Source: Paraburkholderia sp. IMGN_8
GTDB taxonomy: Bacteria; Pseudomonadota; Gammaproteobacteria; Burkholderiales; Burkholderiaceae
Length of the DNA stretch: 64,000 bases
NCBI RefSeq assembly: GCF_038050405.1
Contig: NZ_CP150900.1
Coordinates: 3,348,001-3,412,000, forward strand
Direction of reading: 5' to 3'
The notes beneath the pieces are model-generated. The model was not told the origin of the DNA. It did no database searches and saw nothing but the letters and a program-made list of their open reading frames with translations. The first letter of the stretch is position 1. Each line of letters starts with the position of its first letter. Of this stretch, positions 7,349-17,000 are shown piece after piece. Both the position numbers and the translations under genes were made by a program.

Positions 7349-8344
7349 TCAGTTGTCGCCGGCCTTTTCACTGGCTTTGTCGTTGGCCTTCTCATTGGCC
7401 TTCTCATTGGCCTTCTCATTGGCCTTCTCATCGGCCTTTTCGCGAAAAGGCTTCATGAACGTGAGCTTCGCGGGAAGATTGGGTTCCCAGCCTTCCAGAT
7501 CCTCGAACGGATAGCGGCCGAGCGCATAGATCACGCGCTTCAGACGGCTTTTGAAGGGCGCACGCGGAACATTGGGCAGCGTACCGGGCGCAGCGGACGC
7601 CGTCTGCCGGACATAGTCGCGCGTAAAGTCGCGTTGCGAAATGCCCCACTTCATCAGGAACTGACGGCCGCCGCGATTGCGGCGAATGCGTCCGGTGGAT
7701 TTGCAGCCGAAGTGATAGACGCGGCTCGTGCCGACCGAGCGGAACACGCGGCAACCGACCAGCCACAGCTTCATCAGGAAATCGTCGTCGCTGCTCATGC
7801 CCGGCCCGAACTCGATGCTGTAACCGCCCACCGCATGCCACAGCTGGCGGCTAATCAGCATCGGCTGTAAGGCAACGCCGTCGCGATCAGGCGCGGTCAT
7901 CTTTGCGGTGTAGGAGAGCAGACCGGCTTCGTCGAAATTGTCGGGGCCGGTGCCGAAGTTGGCGGCTGTGACATTCGCGTTGCCGGTGTCGGCCGGTTCG
8001 ATCAGCACCGACGACAGATACGCCGACGAATGGCCGAGCGTGCGCAACGCCGCCTCGAACGCGCGGTCCCAGCCCGGCGTGCAAAACATGTCGTCGTTCA
8101 GGAACAGGATCCAGTCCTGTGTGGCGAGCCGCGCGACATCGTTCAACGCGAGGCAGACGCCGACATTGCCCGCGCTCCACGTATGGCGGATGCCTTCGGC
8201 GCGGACCCATTCGAGCGTGCCGTCACTACCTTCGTTGACGTGCACGATGATCTCGTGATCGAACGCCGAATGTCGCCGGATGCTGTCGATGCACAGCTTC
8301 AGATACGGCAGATTATTCCAGCTCGGAATCAGGATACTGAACAT
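7349..8344 (-). CDS. Glycosyltransferase family 2 with a KANE-repeat C-terminal tail
   Basis: 331 residues from the ATG at 8344. This start gives MFSILIPSWNNLPYLKLCID, aligned with the paralogue at 6440-7285, and lies 16 bases after the stop of the O-antigen ligase gene. GT-A motifs: HVNEGSDGTLEWV, the acidic DXD-type motif in WILFLNDDMFCTPGW, and GMSSDDDFLMKLW. The last 30 or so residues are a low-complexity charged tail made of the four-residue unit EKAN (four exact copies flanked by ADEKAN, DKAS and EKAG). It is encoded by a 12-base tandem repeat at 7371-7442. The tail should be helical and flexible and is not part of the catalytic domain. Predicted role: LPS or O-antigen sugar transfer. 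Confidence 0.88.
   Translation of the reverse strand: MFSILIPSWNNLPYLKLCIDSIRRHSAFDHEIIVHVNEGSDGTLEWVRAEGIRHTWSAGNVGVCLALNDVARLATQDWILFLNDDMFCTPGWDRAFEAALRTLGHSSAYLSSVLIEPADTGNANVTAANFGTGPDNFDEAGLLSYTAKMTAPDRDGVALQPMLISRQLWHAVGGYSIEFGPGMSSDDDFLMKLWLVGCRVFRSVGTSRVYHFGCKSTGRIRRNRGGRQFLMKWGISQRDFTRDYVRQTASAAPGTLPNVPRAPFKSRLKRVIYALGRYPFEDLEGWEPNLPAKLTFMKPFREKADEKANEKANEKANEKANDKASEKAGDN
7371..7442 (-). repeat. 12-base in-frame tandem repeat (EKAN codons)
   Basis: On the plus strand the unit TTGGCCTTCTCA occurs four times exactly at 7383-7430, with degenerate units on both sides (CTGGCTTTGTCG and TCGGCCTTTTCG). Because the unit is a multiple of three, slippage would change the length of the glycosyltransferase tail without a frameshift. 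Confidence 0.9.
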
Positions 8345-8360
8345 GGCGTGGTGACGGTAT

Positions 8361-9671
8361 TCATTGACGGGAATCACGCGCCGCGCGGGCGGCCTCGCTG
8401 CCTGCCTTCGTGTCGGCATAAGTCGCGACCGCGGCCAGGATCGCGATGACGGTGGTATAGAACGACACGGTCATTTTCAGATCGAACGTTTCCACCGTCA
8501 GCCCGAAGATCCAGAACGCCACGATAAACGTCAACCCCATCAGCGCCGCCCGGCGGCCAGCGTCGACCGGTGCGCTCAGACGCCGCCAGAAGATCACACC
8601 CGGTACGACATAGATGGCCAGCAACGCAAGACCGCCGACGATGCCGTAATCGGTCATGTAGGCGAACATCTGGTTATGCGCCTCGCCTCTACCCAGTTGA
8701 GCGGCAGCCGGCGTGAGCATGCCCGAGTTCGCAAACGCCTGCATGCTGTTGCGAAAGCCGTCGCTGCCCAGGCCGAGAAGCGGATGGCTCTCGACGATCC
8801 GGGCCGCCGCCTCATAGAGTTGCAGACGGATACCGAGCGGCGTGTCCTTGTCGCCGTGGGTGTACTTCACGAAGTCGGACGACACGTCGCCGACCCGGTT
8901 GCGCGCTGTCGGCGAAAACGCGTACGCGCCAGCCAGAATCGCGACGATCGCGAGCGGCAGCAACACCTTCCACTTGCGCGACTTGCCGCGGCTGCGGACG
9001 TACAGAATCATTGCAGCGACCACCGGAATGGCCACCCATCCGCCGCGGGAGCCAGTGATCAGCGACGCGGCGAGTCCGGCGAACAGCCCACCCACCTTGA
9101 TCATGCGCACGAAAAGCCGGTCTTTTCGCCACCAGTTCAGCGACAGGATGGAGAGCACGCCCAACACCAGCGCGACGTCGCCGAAGTGAATCGGGTTCAG
9201 GAACTGACTGCTGAGCCGGCCGAAGCCCCAGTCGCGCGGCACGATCAGCAAAATTCCGAGCGATACGAGCGCGGCGAGCGCAAACGACAGATCGGTCCAC
9301 TCGAGCGTGCGCGGCAGACTGCGGCGCAACACGAGAACGAGCGGTGCGGCCGCGAAGAAGCGCGAAGGCGAATCGAATGTGCTGGCAACTACGGTACCGT
9401 GCCACGCACCGCTGATCAGTACCGCGACAACCGGGCATGCCGTGGCAATCCACAGCGCGACATCGACGCTATCCCACTGAATCGACGGCAGGCCGGTCCA
9501 GGCTTTAGGCGAGGCCAGCAATGCCAGCGAGATAAGCGCGGCGGCAATCGACAATGCGCTCCCGGCACCGTGAAAGAGCAAGGTGGCCGACGGGTACGCA
9601 AGCAGGAATAACGCGGGCAGCAGGCTTCGTGAGTTGACGCTCAGGAAAGATTGTTTGGTGGGCGTCGACAT
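8361..9671 (-). CDS. waaL: O-antigen ligase / Wzy_C family membrane protein
   Basis: 436 residues with about eleven hydrophobic segments, ending in a short polar tail. The Wzy_C-type region includes the conserved GSRGGWVAIP (about residues 208-217) next to a membrane segment. A large periplasmic loop carries ESHPLLGLGSDGF and GRGEAHNQMFAYM, the His-containing loop seen in O-antigen ligases. The family joins undecaprenyl-linked O-antigen to lipid A-core in the periplasmic leaflet; O-antigen polymerases share the fold, so ligase is an inference from context (two glycosyltransferases downstream, msbA nearby). It heads the operon 9671-6440 and is divergent from a GT9-like gene. Confidence 0.82.
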   Translation of the reverse strand: MSTPTKQSFLSVNSRSLLPALFLLAYPSATLLFHGAGSALSIAAALISLALLASPKAWTGLPSIQWDSVDVALWIATACPVVAVLISGAWHGTVVASTFDSPSRFFAAAPLVLVLRRSLPRTLEWTDLSFALAALVSLGILLIVPRDWGFGRLSSQFLNPIHFGDVALVLGVLSILSLNWWRKDRLFVRMIKVGGLFAGLAASLITGSRGGWVAIPVVAAMILYVRSRGKSRKWKVLLPLAIVAILAGAYAFSPTARNRVGDVSSDFVKYTHGDKDTPLGIRLQLYEAAARIVESHPLLGLGSDGFRNSMQAFANSGMLTPAAAQLGRGEAHNQMFAYMTDYGIVGGLALLAIYVVPGVIFWRRLSAPVDAGRRAALMGLTFIVAFWIFGLTVETFDLKMTVSFYTTVIAILAAVATYADTKAGSEAARAARDSRQ

Positions 9672-9990
9672 GTCTCTTGAATTTGGCCGGCCGTCGCGCC
9701 AGTTGGCGCGCCCGACCAGATACGTTGGCCCCGCTATTGTACCGGGTTCCCGTCCTTATCCCGATTAATACAGCGGCGCTCGCCCCGCCCTGCCCGCTGG
9801 CGACGGCGTGCTCAGGCATATTCCAATAATAGCGCCAGAACCTGCCTGGATTCGCGCAGGTATGTTTCTGTAAGCGTGTAGGGGTGTGCGGTAACATACG
9901 GACCGCAAACTTCGCCGCGTCAAGCTCCCGCACTTCGGACACTGCAAGTGCCGGTTGCCTGAAAAAGCACGCCATTTCCCACAATCCGAG
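9672..9990. other. Divergent intergenic region (O-antigen ligase / GT9-like gene)
   Basis: About 320 bases between divergent LPS genes that must carry both promoters; no pair of boxes stands out enough to call. A short inverted repeat ACCTGC..GCAGGT lies at about 9840-9862. No coding frame is convincing. Confidence 0.5.
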
Positions 9991-11160
9991 ATGAACCGAT
10001 TGATGCGCGCACTCTACAACAGCGCGCCCGCCACCGTGAAAAGAACACTGGACCAGGCCGTCAGCCGCTCCACCCGCATCCCGTACACGGGCGTCGCGCA
10101 CGAACCCGAAGTGTTTCTGCGCAAGACCTCGCGGGCGAAGATCGCAAAAAAATATCTGCACAAATATCTGCTGCTGAAATGGCATGGCCAGACGCGCCTG
10201 GAACTCAGGAACGCCGCCGCGTGCAAGCGGCTGCTGTGGATCTACACCGGCAAGCGAAATTTCGGCGACGCCACGATGGATATGTCCGGGCGAGCGCTGC
10301 TGAAAGGCCGGGGCTTCGAGATCGATCTTTTCACGCTGCCGAACCTTCACACGCTGTTCGCCGAGGACAACGTGTTCCAGCACGTGTTTTCCGATTTACG
10401 CGATCTTCAGGGCCATCACTACGACGCGATCCTGATGTCGGAGTACAACCTGCCGTCGATCAAGCTGAAAACAAAGCATTTCAAGCATCTGCCGTTCGCC
10501 TGCCTGTTCCAGTATTTCTACGGACCGGACCGCAACCAGACCTGCTTCAGCCATGCCGCGATCAACGACGTCTTCTCGCTCGGATATTCGGCTGATGAGA
10601 TCGTGTCGATGAGCAAGCCCTATCTGGCGGCGAAAGCACAAACCGGCGACTCGGTCCAGCCGCTTGTGCCGGACGGCCGGTTTCTGGCCCTGGCAATCGG
10701 CGGACTCGACGCGAACCGCACCTATCGCCACTGGGCCGAGTTGCTCGACCTGATCGATCGGTCAGACGACCGGAACATACCGAAGCAGGTCGTTCTACTT
10801 GGGTCGGACAACGGGCTGAGCATGGCGGATAGCTTGCTGAAGCTGACGTCCAGCCAGCTGAAGATCAGCTCGTGCGTCGGTAAGCTGAGCTTGCTGCAGT
10901 CGCGCGCGATCGTCGCGAAGGCGAGTCTTTTCGTGGGTGCGGACGGCGGCTTGATGCACATTGCACACTCGACCCCAACGCCGAGCGTGTCGCTCTTTTC
11001 CGATCGCGAGCCGCCCTATCTTCGCCTGACTGAACAATGCCGCTCGATCGGCATTCAGAGTGCCGGCGACGTCGACGACATTGCGCCGGCGTCGATCATG
11101 AGCGCGATCAGCACCCAGTTGTCCCATCCAGTGGCAAAGGCGTTCGACGCCGTTGCATGA
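9991..11160 (+). CDS. Glycosyltransferase family 9-like (heptosyltransferase-type) protein
   Basis: 389 residues from the ATG at 9991; the frame also extends to a TTG at 9955. The C-terminal half has the GT-B layout of ADP-heptose:LPS transferases: LALAIGGLDANRTYRHWAELL (sugar-nucleotide domain start), VVLLGSDNGLS, and the conserved GT9 motif FVGADGGLMHIAHS near residue 325, followed by PSVSLFSDREPP. The N-terminal half (LLWIYTGKRNFGDATMDMSG) fits the acceptor domain, GDA.M being typical of GT9. An extra basic N-terminal 65 residues is unusual. It probably adds a heptose or related sugar to LPS core. It is convergent with msbA. Confidence 0.8.
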   Translation: MNRLMRALYNSAPATVKRTLDQAVSRSTRIPYTGVAHEPEVFLRKTSRAKIAKKYLHKYLLLKWHGQTRLELRNAAACKRLLWIYTGKRNFGDATMDMSGRALLKGRGFEIDLFTLPNLHTLFAEDNVFQHVFSDLRDLQGHHYDAILMSEYNLPSIKLKTKHFKHLPFACLFQYFYGPDRNQTCFSHAAINDVFSLGYSADEIVSMSKPYLAAKAQTGDSVQPLVPDGRFLALAIGGLDANRTYRHWAELLDLIDRSDDRNIPKQVVLLGSDNGLSMADSLLKLTSSQLKISSCVGKLSLLQSRAIVAKASLFVGADGGLMHIAHSTPTPSVSLFSDREPPYLRLTEQCRSIGIQSAGDVDDIAPASIMSAISTQLSHPVAKAFDAVA

Positions 11161-11194
11161 GCAGCGGCGGAACATGCGTGCGCCGCGCGCGCGT

Positions 11195-12991
11195 TTATGC
11201 CGCGTCCTGCTGGAACTGGATGCGATGCAAATGCGCGTACAGACCGTTTTGCGTCAGCAGTTCACGATGACTGCCGCGCTCGACGATACGCCCTGCGTCC
11301 ATCACCAGAATCCGGTCGGCGCGCTCGATAGTCGATAGCCGGTGCGCGATGACGAGCGTCGTGCGGCCCTTCATCAGCGTTTCCAGCGCGGCCTGCACGT
11401 GGCGCTCGGATTCGGAGTCGAGCGCGGACGTCGCTTCGTCGAGGATCAGGATCGGCGCGTCCTTGTAGATCGCGCGGGCGATCGCCAGACGCTGCCGTTG
11501 GCCGCCCGATAGCATCATGCCGTTGTCGCCGATCAGCGTATCAATGCCGTTCGGCATTGCCTCGACGGTATCCCACAGGTTGGCTGCGCGCAGCGCCGCT
11601 TTGACCTTTTCCGGATCGGCCGCCTCGCCGTACGCGACGTTGTTCGCCACCGTGTCGTTGAACAGCACCACGTCCTGGCTCACCATCGCGATCTGGCTGC
11701 GCAGCGCGTGCAGGCCGTATTCCGGCAGCGCGACGCCGTCGACCAGAATCTCGCCGCCGGTCGGATCGAAAAAACGCGGCAGCAGATTCACCAGCGTGGT
11801 CTTGCCGCTGCCGGAGGGACCGGCCAGCGCGACCATTTCGCCCGGCGCCACCTTGAACGACACGTGGTCGAGCGTGTAGCGGTTATGCGTGGCGTTGCTG
11901 CCGTACGTGAAGGACACGTCGCGAAACTCGACTTCGCCCGATGCGCGATCGAGCGGCTTGCCGCCGCCGGCCGGTTCGGACGGCTCGTCGATCAGCCCGA
12001 AAATCAGCTCGGCCGCCGTCATGCCGCGTTGCAGCGGCTGGTTCACGTCCATCAGATGCTTCAGCGGCGAGATGATCAGCAGCATCGACGTGACGAATGC
12101 CACAAAGCCGCCGACGGTGGTCTGATCCGACGACGACTGCACCACCGCGATCGTAATCACCACTGCGAGCGCGATCGACGCGAGAAATTGCGTCAACGGC
12201 TGCGCGAGGCCGCCGGAGACGGTCATGCGCATCGAGTAGCCGCGCAGACGCCGGCTCATTGACTTGAAGCGGTCCATCTCGTACTGCTCGCCGTTGTGCA
12301 CCTTGACCACCTTGTAACCGCCCACCGTCTCTTCGACGATGTACGACAGCTCGTTGGTCAGCATTTGATGCTCGCGGTTCAGGCGCCGCAAACGGCGGTT
12401 GATCTTGCCGACCAGCCAGCCGATTCCCGGCAGCAGCACGGCGACGATCAGCGTCAGACGCCAGTTCAGAAAGAACAGATAGCCGAGCAGGAATACCACG
12501 GTCAGCGAATCGCGCACCAGCGTGACCAGCACGCTCAACAGCACGTTGAGAATCTGGTTCACTTCGAAGACGATCGCGTTGATCACCGTGCTCGCGGTTT
12601 CGCGCTGGAAAAACGCCACGCTCGAGTGGATCATGCGGTCGAACATCTTCAGGCGCAGTTCGAGCAGGATCTTGTTCGACACGTAGGCAAGCAGATAGCC
12701 GGACGCGTATTGCGACACCCCGCGAATCAGCGCGAGGCCGATCACGGCGACCGGCACGAACCACTTGGCGTTGTCGCTGGCATGCGCGCCGAAGCCCTTG
12801 TCCAGAAGCGGCTTGAGCAGCGCGGGAATCGCCGCGTCGGTGCTGGCACTCACGGCCATCGCGACGATCGCGCCGATCAACACCCATAGCAAGGGCTTGA
12901 GATACGGCCACAAGCGCCGCATCACGACGACGGGCGACGACGCCTCACCTGAAGAACCGATTGGTTTGCTTAACGTTGGCTTCGCGCTCAA
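11195..12991 (-). CDS. msbA: Lipid A export ABC transporter, permease/ATP-binding protein MsbA
   Basis: A half-transporter that flips lipid A-core across the inner membrane. The ABC transmembrane domain has six segments (about residues 20-325), then the nucleotide-binding domain: Walker [10 protein letters not shown] (about 390), Q-loop [11 protein letters not shown], signature [15 protein letters not shown], Walker [13 protein letters not shown] and H-loop VIAHRLST. The start is a choice. The longest frame begins with an ATG at 13027, but a TTG at 12991 is preceded by AGAGGA at a good distance and gives (M)[11 protein letters not shown], as I remember for Burkholderia homologues; that gives 598 residues. 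Neighbours are LPS core genes on both sides; waaE is divergent. Confidence 0.95.
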   Translation of the reverse strand: MSAKPTLSKPIGSSGEASSPVVVMRRLWPYLKPLLWVLIGAIVAMAVSASTDAAIPALLKPLLDKGFGAHASDNAKWFVPVAVIGLALIRGVSQYASGYLLAYVSNKILLELRLKMFDRMIHSSVAFFQRETASTVINAIVFEVNQILNVLLSVLVTLVRDSLTVVFLLGYLFFLNWRLTLIVAVLLPGIGWLVGKINRRLRRLNREHQMLTNELSYIVEETVGGYKVVKVHNGEQYEMDRFKSMSRRLRGYSMRMTVSGGLAQPLTQFLASIALAVVITIAVVQSSSDQTTVGGFVAFVTSMLLIISPLKHLMDVNQPLQRGMTAAELIFGLIDEPSEPAGGGKPLDRASGEVEFRDVSFTYGSNATHNRYTLDHVSFKVAPGEMVALAGPSGSGKTTLVNLLPRFFDPTGGEILVDGVALPEYGLHALRSQIAMVSQDVVLFNDTVANNVAYGEAADPEKVKAALRAANLWDTVEAMPNGIDTLIGDNGMMLSGGQRQRLAIARAIYKDAPILILDEATSALDSESERHVQAALETLMKGRTTLVIAHRLSTIERADRILVMDAGRIVERGSHRELLTQNGLYAHLHRIQFQQDAA

Positions 12992-13250
12992 GGAATCCTC
13001 TGGGAATGCGGGACGGCATCCGCGCATCAGACGGAATGCCCGCCGCGCGGAAAGTCAAATACGGCATTGTAAACGGTTGAGAATCGCGCGACCGCTGCTG
13101 ATGAATTGGCCCGATGGTGCGGGCCGCGGTCGGGGCACCGTCGACGGAGGGCCGCCCGCAGAGGGCGGGCGTGTCCGGCGCCCCGCCGCGTGCGCTGTGT
13201 ATACTTGCGCGATCCATTCCGTCACTCCGCCCCCTCCACGCACTTCAGGT

Positions 13251-14033
13251 ATGCAAGAAACCACCCTCGGCGTCGCCATCATCACCAAAAACGCGGCGGG
13301 TCGGCTGGCCGAATGCCTGCAAGCCGTGGCCTTCGCCGATCAGATCGTCGTGATCGACGGCGGCAGCACCGATGGCACTGCCGAAATCGCCCGCGCACAC
13401 GGCGCCCGGGTCCTCGAACAGACCGACTGGCCCGGATTCGGTCCGCAAAAGAACCGCGCGCTCGATCAGCTGACCACCACCTGGGTGCTCTCGATCGACG
13501 CCGACGAAATCGTCTCGCCGGAACTCGCCGCGGCCATTCGCGCGGCACTTGCCGCGCCCACCGCCGAGATCTACGCGGTGGATCGCCTGTCGAGCTTTTG
13601 CGGCCAGTGGATTCACCACAGCGGCTGGTATCCGGACTGGATCCCGCGTCTGTTCAAGCGTGGCGCCGCGCGCTTTTCCGACGATCTCGTGCACGAGCGC
13701 CTGGTGTTCGACACGCCGGCGCAGCGCCTGACCGGCAAGCTGATGCACTACTCGTACGAAGACTTCGAGGGCGTATTACGCAAGCTCGACACGTATTCGA
13801 CGGCAGGTGCGCAGCAGCGTCATGCGGCGGGCAAGCGCGGCAGCTTCGGCAAGGCCGTGGGTCGCGGCCTGTGGGCGTTCGTACGGACTTACGTGCTGCG
13901 GCTCGGGTTTCTCGACGGCCGTGCCGGGTTCATGATCGCGGTATTCAATGCGGAAACGGTGTACTACCGGTTTTTGAAGCTGGCGCGATTGGGGGAAAGG
14001 CCGCGGGCAACTCCGCCCGCACGACATCAATAA
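13251..14033 (+). CDS. waaE: LPS core glycosyltransferase, WaaE/KdtX-type (GT2)
   Basis: 260 residues from the ATG at 13251; the open frame continues upstream but only through msbA antisense. GT-A motifs: GVAIITKNAAGRLAECL, VVIDGGSTDGTAEIA, GFGPQKNRALD and the metal-binding LSIDADEIVSPEL at about residues 80-92. WaaE-type enzymes add a beta-1,4-glucose to heptose I of the inner core, and the whole N-terminal third has that family's pattern. The C-terminus carries an amphipathic basic stretch suited to membrane association. Its stop codon region overlaps the dnaE 3' end by seven bases, in convergent orientation. The exact sugar is inferred. Confidence 0.85.
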   Translation: MQETTLGVAIITKNAAGRLAECLQAVAFADQIVVIDGGSTDGTAEIARAHGARVLEQTDWPGFGPQKNRALDQLTTTWVLSIDADEIVSPELAAAIRAALAAPTAEIYAVDRLSSFCGQWIHHSGWYPDWIPRLFKRGAARFSDDLVHERLVFDTPAQRLTGKLMHYSYEDFEGVLRKLDTYSTAGAQQRHAAGKRGSFGKAVGRGLWAFVRTYVLRLGFLDGRAGFMIAVFNAETVYYRFLKLARLGERPRATPPARHQ

Positions 14034-17000
14034 ACGATTTCGATCGAACTTCCTGCGAACTCGCCGCGCAATGCGGCCAGCAGTTCGTCGGTAGGCTTCA
14101 CGCGCCACGCGTCGCCCAGACGCATTTCCCCTTGCGCATTTTCGCTGCGGTAGACCACTTGCACGGCAAGCCCGTTCGGGATCTGTACAGCCTGACGTTG
14201 ACGGCCATTGTCACCGCCGCCATAGCCGCCGCTTCGGCCGCCGCCTCCACCACCGCCGCGCGCTGACGCAGCCGGCGCCGCAGCGGCTTGCGGCTCGTCC
14301 TTGCCCGCGCTATGCGCTTCGAGCACACGCCGCAACGCCAATGCGTCCGCGTTGCCATTCATCTGCACCTTGACGGCTTCCGCGTAACGGCAACGCGCGC
14401 GGCCGAGGTCCATCACCGTATCGACTGTGAAGCGGATGCCGCCGGTAAATGCGTCATTACGCGCCTGCCCCTGTACGACGAGCAGTTCGTCTTCCTTGAA
14501 CAGCTGCTTGTGCGCTTCGAAGGTCTCGTTGAAAACGGTCACTTCGCATTGGCCGGTGCCGTCGTCGAGCAGCGCGATCAGCATCTTGCCACGCTGGGTC
14601 ATCTGCGTGCGCAGCGACGCGATCACGCCCGCCACCAGCTTGTCGCGCCCTTCCTTCAGGTCGCCGATCTTCTGGCGCACGAAACGGCGCACTTCGTCCT
14701 TGTATGCATCGAACAGATGACCCGACAGGTAGAAGCCGAGCGCGGCCTTCTCTTCCTGCAACTTCTTCTTTTCCGGCCATTCCGGCTCGTCGATCAGTTC
14801 ATGACCTTGCGACGGCGCGTCGCCCATGTCGAACAGACCCGCCTGCATGGCATTGGCGCTCGCCTGCTCGGCGGCCTCCATTGCCAGCGACACCGACGCG
14901 ATCAGCTGCGCGCGATTCGCATGCAACGTATCGAACGCGCCGGCGCGAATCAATGCTTCCACCGTCCGGCGATTGACGACCCGGCGATCGATGCGATTGC
15001 AGAAATCGAAGATGTCGATGAACGAACCATCTTCGCGTGCGCGCAGGATTTCTTCGATCGCGTTCTGGCCGCTGCCCTTGATCGCGCCGAGACCGTAACG
15101 GATCGTTTTCGAGCGCTTGCCGTCCGCTTCCGCAACCGGCTCGAAACGGTACGCCGACTGGTTGACGTCTGGCGGCAGCACCTTCATCCCGTTCGTGATG
15201 CAGTCTTCGAACAGGATCTTGACCTTGTCCGTGTCGTCCATGGCGAGCGACATATTCGCTGCCATGAATTCGGCCGGATGGTGCGCCTTCAGCCATGCCG
15301 TGAAGTATGCGAGCAATGCATAGGCGGCGGCGTGCGACTTGTTGAAGCCGTAGCCCGCGAACTTCTCCATCAAGTCGAAGATTTCGTCGGCTTTCTCGGC
15401 GGTCAGGCCGTTCTTTGCCGCACCTTCGCGGAACAACGCGCGGTGCTCGGCCATTTCCTCGGCCTTCTTCTTACCCATCGCCCGGCGCAGCAAGTCAGCG
15501 CCGCCGAGCGAGTAGCCGCCGATGATCTGCGCCATCTGCATCACCTGCTCCTGATAGACCATGATGCCGTAGGTCTCTTTCAGGATGGGCTCGACGCGCG
15601 GATCGGGATACTCGACCACCTCGCGGCCGTGCTTACGCGCACAGAAGCTCGGGATCAGGTCCATCGGACCCGGACGGTACAACGCCACCAGCGCGATGAT
15701 GTCCTCGAAACGGTCAGGCTGGGCGTCTTTCAGCATGCCTTGCATGCCGCGGCTTTCCAGCTGGAACACGGCGACCGTATTCGCTTTCTTCAGGATCGAG
15801 AACGACGCCGGATCGTCCAGCGGCACTTGCGCGAGCGACCAGTCTTTTTTCGACGGATCGAGGCGGCGGATATAGCGCTCGGCCCAGTCGAGAATCGTCA
15901 GCGTGGTCAGACCCAGGAAGTCGAACTTCACGAGGCCGACAGCTTCGACGTCGTCCTTGTCGTACTGGCTCACGACGCCGCTTTCGTCACCCTGCGTATA
16001 AAGCGGGCAGAAATCCGTCAGCTTGCCGGGCGCGATCAACACGCCGCCGGCGTGCATCCCGACGTTACGCGTCAAGCCTTCCACACGCTGTGCGAGTTCG
16101 AGCAACTGGTGCACTTCGTCTTCGTTGTCGAAGCGCTCCTGCAGCAGCGGCTCCTCCTTCATCGCATCGGCGATGGTGACGTGCTTGCCCGGCTTGAACG
16201 GAATCAGCTTCGCGATGCCGTCTGTAAACATGTAGCCGAGATCGAGCACGCGGCCGATGTCGCGCACCGCCGCCTTCGCCGCCATCGTGCCGAAGGTCGC
16301 GATCTGCGAAACCGCATCCGCGCCGTACTTGTCCTTCACGTACTGAATGACGCGGTCGCGGCCATGCTGGCAGAAGTCGATGTCGAAGTCGGGCATCGAG
16401 ACCCGCTCCGGATTCAGGAACCGTTCGAACAGCAGGTTGTAGCGCAGCGGATCGAGGTCGGTCACGCCGAGCGCGTATGCAACCAGCGAACCCGCACCCG
16501 AACCCCGGCCCGGACCGACCGGCACGCCGTTGTTCTTCGCCCAGTTGATGAAGTCCGCAACGATCAGGAAGTAGCCCGGAAAGCCCATCTTGATGATCGT
16601 GCCGCACTCGAATTCGAGGCGCTTGTAGTACGTTTCACGCTGCGCATCGCGCTCCGCCTCGACCGGATACAACTGTTCGAGACGCTTTTCCAGGCCTTCT
16701 TTCGACAGATGCACGAGGTAGTCGTCGAGCGACATGCCGTCGGGCGTCGGGAACAGCGGCAGCTTCGGCTTGCCGAGTTCGAGCGTCAGGTTGCAGCGCC
16801 TGGCGATTTCGACGGTATTGACGAGCGCCGACGGAATGTCCGCGAACAGCGCGGTCATGTCTTCCTGCGTGCGGAAATACTGCTCAGCCGTGAAGCGTTT
16901 CGAGCGGCGCGGATTCGCCAGAATGTCGCCTTCGGAAATACACACGCGCGCTTCGTGCGCGGTGAAATCGTCCGGCGTCATGAACTGCATAGGCTGCGTG

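Noticed and set aside
7301..7870. Plus-strand frame with a LIGLLIGLLIGLL membrane-like run
   Set aside because: It is the antisense reading of the EKAN repeat inside a glycosyltransferase gene.
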